Source of the DNA: Symbiodinium natans
Taxonomy: Eukaryota; Sar; Dinophyceae; Suessiales; Symbiodiniaceae
Assembly: GCA_905221605.1 (NCBI GenBank)
Contig: CAJNDS010000300.1
Location: forward strand, 157,501-171,199
Length of the DNA: 13,699 bases
Direction: 5' to 3'
In this document: positions 6,764 to 13,191 of the stretch, one piece after another
Layout: every line of letters begins with the position of its first letter
Position numbering within the stretch: position 1 is the first letter of the stretch
Notes under the pieces: generated by a model
Told to the model about the DNA's origin: nothing
Database searches by the model: none
What the model saw: the letters and a program-made list of their open reading frames with translations, nothing else
Program-made: the position numbers and the translations under genes

Positions 6764-6858
6764 AGCGAGGTCAGCGAGGTCACCGCCGAAATTGCGTAGT
6801 GCCCCCATGAAATAAAAGCCTTATTTCAGCGAGGTGGCCCTAGTGAAATAGCGACGTC
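6764..6858 (+). repeat. Four dispersed AGCGAGGT-type motifs
   Basis: AGCGAGGTC occurs in tandem at 6764-6772 and 6773-6781, then AGCGAGGTG at 6828-6836 and AGCGACGTC at 6850-6858. The third copy abuts the right arm of the 6808-6828 hairpin. The last overlaps a GACGTC palindrome. Function is unknown. Confidence 0.5.
6808..6828. repeat. Perfect 8-bp hairpin
   Basis: TGAAATAA and TTATTTCA pair perfectly around AAGCC. A further partial copy, GTGAAATAG, lies at 6843-6851. The hairpin sits among the AGCGAGGT motifs. Confidence 0.65.
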
Positions 6859-6978
6859 ACGACCCCTAATTTCTTCAACACTTGAACGCACCCCCCGAAC
6901 TGAAAACCCTAAGCCCTGGCCTGGCCTGCTTGCGGCCTCATCGGCGACTTCGGGCAGCTCCGGCGTGCCTTATACTTA

Positions 6979-7046
6979 TACTGACAGTCCTTAATAGGGG
7001 TATATACAAGCGGGGGTACTATAATCCCGATCAAGGACTGTTAGTA
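6979..7046. repeat. Inverted repeat, 16-bp arms with two mismatches
   Basis: TACTGACAGTCCTTAA (6979-6994) pairs with TCAAGGACTGTTAGTA (7031-7046) at 14 of 16 positions. The 36 bases between contain GGGGTATA and TATAATCCC, which could extend the structure. The size and arrangement fit a small foldback element or a structured transcript. No target-site duplication is evident. Confidence 0.6.
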
Positions 7047-7209
7047 CAAGGGTGAACATCCCAACCTTCACCTTGTTTAGCGTTTTTGGTCTAACGGCCA
7101 TGCTGCATAGGGTGTGAAGGGCTTAGGTTAAGGGAGGGGGGGATTAGACTCAACAAGGGCTCAGACTTTATGAAGGCTTCACCCTAGGAAGCCCCAATAC
7201 ATACCCCTT

Positions 7210-7230
7210 CAAGAATATTCTTGGATTCTT
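7210..7230. promoter_or_regulatory. 14-bp perfect palindrome resembling a heat-shock element
   Basis: CAAGAATATTCTTG (7210-7223) is its own reverse complement. Read in 5-base steps it gives GAA (7213), TTC (7218) and GGA (7223), which resembles the alternating nGAAn/nTTCn units of eukaryotic heat-shock elements, with one imperfect unit. It lies about 60-80 bases before a candidate open frame at 7289. This is a motif match only and could be chance. Confidence 0.2.
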
Positions 7231-7288
7231 GCACTGCTTTTTCGGGATCTTCATTATTAGATGAGGTACAGAAGCTGCAGCAGCTTCG

Positions 7289-7633
7289 GTGACATTGGAA
7301 GGCCCGGCAGGTCATCGATGTATTAGTTGCTCTTCTTGTAGTTCTCTTCCGCTGGAGAGAGACTGCATTCCAAAACTACTGCACGATGAAGATCTTGCTC
7401 TGCGTGCGCAGCTTTCCAAGATCTGCCAATCAACAGAACGCACGTGCAATAGACTTTATAGCTACAGACACGATCTTCATTTTGGTTTTCGAGCAACTTA
7501 TGAATCCAAGTTTCGAAGCTCACGTGTTGCTCAGGCATTGCTGGTGCTAGCGCACGAACACGACACTGACAGCGATTTCTCGATCTGCGCTTTAAGACCA
7601 AAAGTCCCACGCCCCGCTACTAAAGGCTGCTAG
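7289..7633 (+). CDS. Possible exon, 114 codons, unrecognised
   Basis: The frame reads through HDEDLALRAQLSKICQSTER, then TCNRLYSYRHDLHFGFRATY and SSRVAQALLVLAHEHDTDSD, to a TAG. The middle part has ordinary globular-protein composition and no low complexity, but the - strand is also open over 7323-7610. The nominal start is not an ATG. No splice signals or paralogue support it. I give it as a possibility only. Confidence 0.25.
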   Translation: MTLEGPAGHRCISCSSCSSLPLERDCIPKLLHDEDLALRAQLSKICQSTERTCNRLYSYRHDLHFGFRATYESKFRSSRVAQALLVLAHEHDTDSDFSICALRPKVPRPATKGC

Positions 7634-7815
7634 CTGTTCCTAGCTCTGAAGGCACGGCTGAGGGAGTTCTGCGTATGGCCAAGATGTAGCACTCAACTCC
7701 CTGTTTGTTCGGTCGGCGTGTTGTGTCCCCTGCGCCTTGGCCATGGCGGGCACGGCGGGGCCGGACCTCACGCACCTTGCCTGCAGCTTTCATACAGCTC
7801 ATCACCAATCACCAG

Positions 7816-7935
7816 GCACACACGCACACACCCACACACAGAGTATGCAAACCGTACACAGGTGAACGCCGCGCACACGCGTGCACGCGCACACGCACAC
7901 GCGCACGACCATGCACGCTCATGCACGCACGCAGT
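7816..7935 (+). repeat. CA- and CG-rich alternating purine-pyrimidine repeat
   Basis: Imperfect CA runs (about 7816-7841) are followed by mixed GCGCAC/GCACAC units (about 7871-7906) and ATGCACGC units (about 7908-7932). Alternating purine-pyrimidine DNA of this type favours Z-DNA. Frames through it give His/Thr or Ala/His/Arg repeats that I do not treat as genes. Confidence 0.85.
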
Positions 7936-8231
7936 CATGCGCTGTGGCATGAGTCGGCCCCTCAGGAATCAGTCCGAAGGGGCCGTGTTGTTGGCCATGC
8001 TGTCGCCAGGCTGCAATGTTTTTAAAATTTTTTTGTCCTTATCATCTCTCGGATGACGTATATTCTGCCTTCCAGCATCCAAGTTTGTACTCTGCGCAAG
8101 TTGCTGAGGTCCTGCTGTGCTCCTTCCACTTCCGTGCCCGGTGCCAATGCGCCCCAGTATCTCGTCCAGATACGACTTGCGCCGACGTTTACATGCGATT
8201 TCCGCCGGCAGTCAGAGGCCGCTGAAGGAAT

Positions 8232-8621
8232 ATGGGTGCGGTGCGAGACGTAGGACCTTCAAGATCTGCAGGGCCGAGTGCAGAAGCTTGTGTTTCGATT
8301 GTTTTGCACGCGCCTTTGCGCCTTCGTGGTCGGCCAGCAACTGTAATGTGCCAACTTGCCCATCCGAGGTGCGCGGAGGTGGAGATGGAGATGCTGTGGC
8401 AAGCGCTGGACAATGCTGAGAAGCGCGCCCTTGGATTCCAGTCCAAGCCCCTCGGCGTGACAGGGAGACGTGCCCGCTTCAAGCGGAAGCCTAGCGCGGA
8501 CCCTGACACCAGAAGCTTGAGCTCACAACCAGCAGAAACGGCCAGAATGGCTTCCCGCATGGCTTCCTCGTTGCTTAAAGTGGGGTGGACGCGGGTTCAC
8601 AGGTCACAAGAAAGTAATTGA
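8232..8621 (+). CDS. Candidate exon upstream of copy B, unrecognised
   Basis: The best part is from about 8370 (AEVEMEMLWQALDNAEKRAL, then GFQSKPLGVTGRRARFKRKP) to about 8600, with mostly G or C third codon positions. It looks like an amphipathic helix followed by a basic segment. The frame opens without an ATG and stops TGA at 8619-8621. The opposite strand is also open (8189-8560) but reads as a basic, composition-driven product. It could be an upstream exon of the copy B gene, whose 5' end is not located. Confidence 0.35.
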   Translation: MGAVRDVGPSRSAGPSAEACVSIVLHAPLRLRGRPATVMCQLAHPRCAEVEMEMLWQALDNAEKRALGFQSKPLGVTGRRARFKRKPSADPDTRSLSSQPAETARMASRMASSLLKVGWTRVHRSQESN

Positions 8622-8817
8622 TGCTTAAGATGTGGAGTTCCGCTCAGTCAGGGTTGTAGCACCACCTTGAGATTGTGCTTGGCCTTTTCCTCCTGTTCTG
8701 CTGTGACAAAGCACCCGTCCCTAAGAAGCCAGGGTCGCAAGGGAAGACTGGCTGTACAGGCATTTCACTTGTTTCTTGTTCCAAGAATCAGATGTCCTTC
8801 CTTGAAGCGGGGAGCTT

Positions 8818-9116
8818 ATGAATGGCCTCATAGGTGTAGGGTCCGCATCGGGTTCTGCAGTGCCAAGTTTCGTGAGGCAGGGAATCGTGTATTTGTGCCA
8901 GGGGCCCAGGCCCTGGGCCAAACAAGAAGGACGGACCCTTCCCAGTCCCCAAGTTCAACGGCTTTTGGTTGTCAGCACGAAGCCCAGGTGCTGTGCACTC
9001 CAAGAAGAGCTGGAGCAAACTCGTGAGGCCGGCAGCGGCGCTCGCTGCAGTAGACACGAGCTACTCGCCCGACATGGAGCGCCATGGACATTTTGCTTCT
9101 CGAAGATCACTAGTTT
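8818..9116 (+). CDS. Copy B gene, candidate exon 1
   Basis: The frame is open from an ATG at 8818 to a stop at 9127-9129. A GTGAGGCAG acceptor at 8880 followed by GGAATC may be the true start. The convincing portion reads QVQRLLVVSTKPRCCALQEE, LEQTREAGSGARCSRHELLA, RHGAPWT. The exon is proposed to end at 9116 before GTATGC, because TT plus G from exon 2 keeps the frame (phase 2). The resulting 48-base intron is very short, so this junction is the weakest in the chain. No protein family is recognised. The matching part in copy A is frameshifted. Confidence 0.45.
8903..8919. repeat. GC-rich perfect inverted repeat
   Basis: GGCCCAGG and CCTGGGCC flank a single C. It falls inside candidate exon 1 of copy B, where it codes for part of CQGPRPWAK, so coding constraint may explain it. 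Confidence 0.5.
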
Positions 9117-9164
9117 GTATGCTCACTAGTTTGCACGCTGCACACGTTCCGCACGTTGACCCAG

Positions 9165-9281
9165 GTCAGTCGCGCTCGACGCGAAATTGGCGTCTGAGCT
9201 GGAACTCAGGCGAAACCAGCCGTCTGACCTGGAGCAGTGGCTGGAGACGCAGAAGCACCAGCCATGCGAGCCGTTGCCTGA
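9165..9281 (+). CDS. Copy B gene, candidate exon 2
   Basis: After the acceptor GTTGACCCAG, followed by G, the frame reads SVALDAKLASELELRRNQPS and DLEQWLETQKHQPCEPLP. It then meets TGA stops at 9289 and 9340 in the same frame. Ending the exon at 9281 before GTGCTC and resuming at 9348 after GAGGAAG removes both stops and keeps the frame (GA plus G gives Glu). This is a 66-base GT...AG intron. Charged, helix-forming composition and the clean restart of frame make it a credible exon. Copy A keeps only the first part, to DLE. Confidence 0.55.
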
Positions 9282-9347
9282 GTGCTCCTGAGCAGTCCTG
9301 CCGCTGCTGCTGCTGCTGCCGCCGGATTTTTCATCAAGATGAGGAAG

Positions 9348-9438
9348 GCGCTTTGAACTGCTTGCCTCCCGTTCAGGATATGCCGCGCCACCATTCCAGC
9401 AGTGGCTTTGGACGCTTTGCAAGAAGAGGCTCCTGGAC
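9348..9438 (+). CDS. Copy B gene, candidate exon 3
   Basis: The exon reads RFELLASRSGYAAPPFQQWL, then WTLCKKRLLD, and ends at a textbook GTGAGT donor (9439-9444) in phase 0. It is entered in phase 2 from exon 2. The composition is that of a compact, aromatic-rich domain fragment. I do not recognise it. This whole exon is missing from copy A, because the 557-bp difference (9235-9791) removes it with half of exon 2. Confidence 0.55.
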
Positions 9439-9875
9439 GTGAGTGTACGTTGTTAATTTAATCTTGGGATTCGTCGCAAGCCGATGGATGAACCCCTAAA
9501 AAGGTTGAGAGAGAGTCTATTTGGAGAGTATGGGGCTGCGTGCATGGGGCTGCTGGGAATTCCGAGGCCCCTCAGATTTGGATTTATGTTTGGCACCTTC
9601 ACGAGTTGAGTGCTGCGTCTTTCTCCTGTTCCTTACCGGTATGCGAGAAGAGCAGACGTGCGTCGCTGGCCATTGTCGTAACATGGGCATGCGTAAGTTG
9701 GCCAAGGGACGGCTGTGCGCATCAGGGTTCGTCAGTATGGTGTATGTGCGCCTAGGGCGACGTACAGATACACTCAGCGAGCCCTCAATGGGTCATTGTG
9801 TGAACACATGCAGCTTGGGTGAGTGAGTCCTGAGTTGGCAAGTAGAGCGAGTGCAATCCCAGACAATGCGGGCAG
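9439..9875 (+). other. Copy B candidate intron 3
   Basis: GTGAGT at 9439 and GCGGGCAG ending at 9875 bound 437 bases, joining exons 3 and 4 in phase 0. It contains another GTAAGT at 9693 and short open frames that show no coding character. The first 353 bases (to 9791) are among those missing in copy A. The rest is shared. Confidence 0.4.
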
Positions 9876-9969
9876 GACATGGAGTCGTCGTGTGGAAGTT
9901 TGGACGAAGCCCTTGCCAGCAAAGAGCAACTCGGACGCAGCCGTTGTTTTTCGTTTGACGTTTGTCTAG
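9876..9969 (+). CDS. Copy B gene, candidate exon 4
   Basis: The exon enters in phase 0 and reads DMESSCGSLDEALASKEQLG, then RSRCFSFDVCL. Copy A has the same segment with an in-frame shortening of about four codons, which supports translation. The exit is uncertain. CTAG before GTCTCA at 9970 gives phase 1 and fits exon 5 at 10270. GAC before GTTTGT at 9960 gives phase 0. If unspliced, the frame stops at 9996. Confidence 0.45.
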
Positions 9970-10269
9970 GTCTCATGTCAAATGTGGCCTGTGCATGACA
10001 AACGTGCACAGGTCGAAAGGAGAGCAGTCTTGCCATGTAACACCCCCCCACGCACCCGCTGGCCGGCTCTACTTAATATGTACGCGAATATCTTCGTATT
10101 CGATGTCCGGTCGTTGGATTTTGCACTTATGTTTCATCCCCGTCAATTGTGCAATTGACGTAGCCCGTTTACCTAGCTGCTCCAGGTGCACTTACCTGAG
10201 TCTCACATGTGGCACTTCGTGAGTACGCTGGCTGGATGTGTTTTTAAGTTTCAAGCTGAGTGCTTTAAG

Positions 10270-10619
10270 TGTTGCAACTAGATGGTAAGCCCCATGATCC
10301 TTCAAGTACAGGACAGGCCAGATTCCAAGTAGGAGCTGTTACCTTCGCACCTCGCCATGTGCCGAGGCGCCCTCCTTGCCAAGATCGGCTCAGCGTTTCG
10401 ACTTGCGCATCGGAGAGTGACCTGCTTGATGCGGCGAGTGAAGTGCGGGCCTTGGATGCCGTTGCTTTGCCGTCGATCTGTAGTGGAGCCCATGGTGTTC
10501 CATGTGTAGCCCTTCCAAAGGCAGTAGGTGTCGGGCCGGGGGATTTGGTTAGAGCTGCGCTTCAACCCTCAGGATCCATCCAGCAAAGAATCCGGAAGCC
10601 TGAATGCCGAGCATTGCAA
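10270..10619 (+). CDS. Copy B gene, candidate exon 5
   Basis: The frame opens after a TAA at 10266-10268, with a TTTAAG acceptor. It reads LQLDGKPHDPSSTGQARFQV, GAVTFAPRHVPRRPPCQDRL, TCASESDLLDAASEVRALDA. It then continues VALPSICSGAHGVPCVALPK, AVGVGPGDLVRAALQPSGSI and QQRIRKPECRALQ. It ends in phase 0 at GTGACT (10620), a donor conserved in A at 2539. Indels relative to A in the first half are multiples of three overall, as expected under protein constraint. The later single-base difference leaves B open and A stopped, so B is taken as the ancestral frame. The protein is proline- and arginine-rich, with no known domain seen. Confidence 0.55.
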
Positions 10620-10782
10620 GTGACTTGACGACAAGGATTATGGGTGGGCCTGCTTGCTTTCACGGAAGAGGGGATAAGACCAGCCTTTGTCTAGCCTTAT
10701 TCCATCCTTAAAATGAGGACGAGATGAGGAGGAAATTGGACCCCCCATACCCCCCCCCCCCCATACCCCCCTGTCTTCCTAG
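10620..10782 (+). other. Copy B candidate intron 5 with C-tract polypyrimidine stretch
   Basis: GTGACT begins it and CCCCTGTCTTCCTAG ends it, giving 163 bases and phase 0 on both sides. It includes the C6-ATA-C13-ATA-C6 tract (10741-10771) immediately upstream of the acceptor and a GGGATAAG/CTTATTCC inverted pair (10671-10703). Confidence 0.5.
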
Positions 10783-11285
10783 CTTGCGTTTCTGTCAAGA
10801 TTCTTCTGTCAGGGGAGCAGATGCAGCCCAGGTCTGCAGACGACGAGTCTCGGGACCCATCGGACCCATCATCCTTCATCTTGCCCCTTGGCCTCCAGCA
10901 AAAAACCGCAACGGAACAAGCGCATGGACTGTGCACGAAGCCGGCTAGCGCGCCGCTCGAGGCCCAATCTGTTGCAGTACCTCACCGCGCCTAGCCTGCG
11001 ACAGTTAGCGGCGTGCAATGATGTGTACTCGCCTGACAACTCTCCAAGGGGCAGGTTCACTGCCCGTCCCCCCAAGGTGGATGACATGCTCGAGTGTCGC
11101 GTGACATCCCGGCAGGCCACGAGTCCTCAGGCAGGGAGCTTGGTGCGGTTGCTTCGCGCAACGCAAGGTGCAAGGCGCAGTGAGAGATGCTGGCCTTCTG
11201 GGAAGGCTAGGATGCGCATTCTGCAGCCTGAGCCTAAGGCCTTGATCAAGCACCTGGAGGAAATGGGTAGGTTGGATAGGCGCGG
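10783..11285 (+). CDS. Copy B gene, candidate exon 6, with F-box-like stretch
   Basis: A continuous 503-base frame starts directly at the CTTCCTAG acceptor (LAFLSRFFCQGSRCS) and ends before GTGAGT in phase 2. It reads on through SSKKPQRNKRMDCARSRLAR and RSRPNLLQYLTAPSLRQLAA, then CNDVYSPDN, GRFTARPPKVDDMLECRVTS, and ends ILQPEPKALIKHLEEMGRLD-RRG. The stretch PNLLQYLTAPSLRQLAACND has the spacing of leucines and the Cys/Asn end seen in F-box helices. It is short and lacks supporting repeats, so this is only a suggestion. The segment is rich in Arg and Ser, suggesting a linker or nucleic-acid contact. Copy A has the same exon broken by three single-base gains and with 12 extra codons. Confidence 0.6.
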
Positions 11286-11368
11286 GTGAGTCTTGGCATC
11301 TTCTGCGCAAGCAGCTGGCTGCATGGCGACATGCATGGGAATCATGCGCCGTGGCTTCTGCTTCGCAG
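11286..11368 (+). other. Copy B candidate intron 6 (83 bases)
   Basis: It has a consensus GTGAGT donor and a CTTCTGCTTCGCAG acceptor, with G following. Phase 2 joins GG with G to continue as Gly-Ser-Glu-Ser. Nearly the same sequence lies at 4069-4152 in A. This is the best supported intron in the window. Confidence 0.65.
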
Positions 11369-11472
11369 GTCGGAGTCGATCCTCGATTTTTCTGCAAAAC
11401 TGTCCGATCACATCCGAGACCCTGAAGCCTTCGATGCCGATGGCTGCAAAAACAAGGCCGAGAGGAAGTACT
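11369..11472 (+). CDS. Copy B gene, candidate exon 7
   Basis: The exon is entered in phase 2 and reads SESILDFSAKLSDHIRDPEA, then FDADGCKNKAERKY. It ends in phase 1 before a consensus GTGAGT donor (11473-11478). Unspliced, it would stop at 11490-11492. Substitutions relative to copy A fall in only a few codons and keep the frame throughout, supporting translation. Acidic and lysine-rich composition. No domain recognised. Confidence 0.6.
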
Positions 11473-11589
11473 GTGAGTGCCTCTCGACCTGATGTTTCTT
11501 AGCATGCTCCCCAGACCGGAGGTTTGTTCGCAGAATGGTATCGCGTCTTTCTAAATCCCAGGTCGGTGGTGGTGTATGAGGCTGGCAAG
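11473..11589 (+). other. Copy B candidate intron 7, acceptor uncertain
   Basis: GTGAGT opens it. The strongest acceptor by sequence is TCTTTCTAAATCCCAG ending at 11561 (89 bases). Using that one, the frame hits TGA at 11639-11641, because B has one more base than A around 11624-11640. Using AAG ending at 11589 (117 bases) joins ERKY to LPERQISQRVMRADIVIENL in frame with the rest of exon 8. Confidence 0.45.
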
Positions 11590-12098
11590 TGCCAGAAAGA
11601 CAGATTTCTCAGAGAGTGATGCGGGCGGATATTGTTATTGAAAACCTTCGAGACCTGCTTGAGTGCTGCTGCGACGTGGATGCATCTGTGAGGAAAGCTG
11701 CTCACCATATTGTTACCAACTATGTGAGAGGTGGTCTGCCTTGGGTGCAGCAAGTGATTGCAGAAGCCATGCTTGGCCGGATGGAGAACCTCTGGGTAGA
11801 CGAAATCAGCCAACCGGCTCTGGTGCAGCTATGGAGGTGCTCAAAGCATCTTGAGGATGTTGTGCGTGCACTGGACAAGCCTCAGCGTCAGAGGTGGGTG
11901 TCCCTGCTGGTCAGAGTCCTTCTTAGCCGGCAACCGTGTTTGGACCCGAAGATATTGATCAGCGACCTGAAGCTCCTTTGGCGAGCTGACGACGATCCGA
12001 GACGGAGCTACGCGGAAGCAGAGCAGCAGCTGAGGGCTTACATGAAGTCTGCCAGCAAAGACAGGCAGGGAGATGTTGTGAGGCTCCTATGCTGCTGA
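11590..12098 (+). CDS. Copy B gene, terminal exon 8: helical C-terminal domain
   Basis: The exon reads PERQISQRVMRADIVIENLR, DLLECCCDVDASVRKAAHHI, VTNYVRGGLPWVQQVIAEAM, LGRMENLWVDEISQPALVQL. It continues WRCSKHLEDVVRALDKPQRQ, RWVSLLVRVLLSRQPCLDPK and ILISDLKLLWRADDDPRRSY, and ends ASKDRQGDVVRLLCC and TGA. Periodic Leu/Val/Ala and paired charged residues indicate successive amphipathic helices, as in HEAT, ARM or Pumilio-type repeats. I see no diagnostic Pumilio RNA-contact triplets, so the family is not assigned. This is the most conserved part of the duplication, about 96% identical to A. The tail after ISDLK is intact here but lost in A. The start of the exon depends on the acceptor choice described for intron 7. 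Confidence 0.65.
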
Positions 12099-12611
12099 AG
12101 TCTGCCTAACGCAGCCAAATGCGCGACAAGAAAAGTTATGTAGACTGAGCTCCAGTCGCGGGGTCTTTGGCACTGGGGCACCACTCACGCAGTCTTGCCT
12201 TTCATGACGAACATAGTGCAGACGAATCTTTGATGTTTCTGCAACCAGACGCGCTGTCAAGTGTTCATGCCTTTTCGCGAGCATGCTCAAAACACTGCTG
12301 TTTGAAGCATCTTACCACTTTGTACAACATGTTTCTTCACCAACAGCTACGTTCATCTCCAGGAAAGGGTTTCAACTTTGTGCTGTGAACCCGAAACAAC
12401 CTTGCCACGCGAGAGTTTTTGCAGCCGTTCCCTTTCCCGCCTTTCCCTTTTACTTTTGCTTTTGTTCGCTCTGACCCAGGCGATGCCGACTTCTGGCCCA
12501 GCGCATTGCGAGGTACGCCCTCGCTGTGGCCGAGCTTTGGGTTCCTGTTGCAGAGGGTGGGGATGTTCGAAGTGAAGCAATTTTATTGCTCTTGCGACAG
12601 CTGCTTTTGGG
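12099..12611 (+). other. Copy B downstream segment, weak open frames
   Basis: Bases 12109-12223 align in pieces with A 4829-4890 and 5226-5257, and 12468-12490 is identical to A 5258-5280. The intervening 12224-12467 is B-specific and ends in a pyrimidine-rich run (CCCTTTCCCGCCTTTCCC). A frame at 12167-12388 reads DESLMFLQPDALSSVHAFSR and stops. Another resumes ALTQAMPTSGPAHCE at 12468 before a possible GTACGC donor. These look like remnants of the exon better preserved at 5141-5344. Confidence 0.35.
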
Positions 12612-12946
12612 CTAATCCGAGCTTCTGATTAGTGGGTGGGGGCCCCCCCCCCCCCCCCCAATAAGGAATGCAGGGTTCCGCAATAGTTGGACCGTGGCCC
12701 TCTATTGATTCTCTATTAAAAACAATAGGCTGCAGATCCCTGAGGTGCTGTAGCTTTGCGTCTCCGCAAGCAAAACAAGAAGCCTGCCGACAGATTTTTG
12801 AACCCCCCCCCAAAAAAATTCCTTTAAATGTGGGGGTTTGTCCCATACGAAATCCACCCTAATGGAAAGTAGTCTTCCGGCGGGCTTCCGGCCAAAACAA
12901 ATTTCTTTAAATGTGGGGGTATTAATTAATCAGATGCTCGGATTAG
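12612..12946. mobile_element. Small inverted-repeat element (MITE-like or foldback), about 335 bp
   Basis: CTAATCCGAGCTTCTGATTA (12612-12631) is the reverse complement of 12927-12946 at 19 of 20 positions. The interior has no convincing gene. It contains a C17 run (12643-12659), a C9 run (12803-12811) and two direct repeats of TTCCTTTAAATGTGGGGGT (12819-12837 and 12902-12920, 18 of 19 identical). Size and non-coding interior fit a miniature inverted-repeat element. No clear target-site duplication is seen immediately outside the arms, so it could instead be an aged element or a foldback structure. No second copy was found in the window. Confidence 0.55.
12819..12920 (+). repeat. Pair of 19-base direct repeats inside the inverted-repeat element
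   Basis: TTCCTTTAAATGTGGGGGT at 12819 recurs as TTTCTTTAAATGTGGGGGT at 12902, 83 bases later. Both are preceded by A-rich sequence. They may be subterminal motifs of the element or an internal tandem duplication. Confidence 0.75.
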
Positions 12947-13191
12947 TTTCTTGATCGGCATTCTTGCCCATCCGGCGGGGGGGGGGGAGGGCTGGCTGTT
13001 GTCTTACGGACGGGGCTCAACACCCTCCCCAAACCTCGCTGTAGCCCAGCTTTGAGTTCCTTTCTGCTATGCGCGAGGCGTGTCCGCGAAGTGTGCACTC
13101 AGGTCTCTTTTCAGGAGAGATGCCAGGATGACGACGAGGCCACCAGCAAGTTGTGCACGCAGCTTTGATAGTATTGATTCTGGGACATTGA
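12947..13191. other. No clear gene
   Basis: The stretch contains a run of ten G (12977-12986) and a good acceptor-like sequence, TCTCTTTTCAG before GAGAG at 13115. The frame after it reads only ERCQDDDEATSKLCTQL before a stop. This could be a small exon belonging with the frame that opens at 13192, but nothing ties them together. Confidence 0.3.

Larger units (their letters stand above)
9022..12490 (+). repeat. Copy B of the tandem gene duplication
   Basis: This is the direct-orientation partner of copy A. The best conserved part is exon 8 (about 11650-11970), where I count roughly 14 differences over about 335 bases, near 96% identity. Compared with A it keeps the 9235-9791 and 11973-12034 stretches. 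It lacks counterparts of A's 448-1974 and 3139-3526, and of about 4893-5229. It carries an extra stretch at 12224-12467 just before the last shared 23-base block. Homology may start further left than 9022, because A is cut by the window edge. B carries the more intact version of the gene. Confidence 0.85.

Noticed and set aside
7705-8056. Overlapping + strand frames through the CA/CG repeat
   Set aside because: Ala/His/Arg/Thr repeats follow the simple-sequence DNA. The flanks are not protein-like.
9303-9320. (CTG)5 run as a pathogenic-type triplet expansion
   Set aside because: Only about five units, within a proposed 66-base intron. Nothing suggests expansion.
11005-11505. 166-codon open frame on the - strand across exons 6 and 7 of copy B
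   Set aside because: It crosses well-supported + strand introns and exons, and the equivalent - strand frame in copy A differs by frameshifts. Its Arg/His/Pro-rich composition is typical of an antisense shadow.
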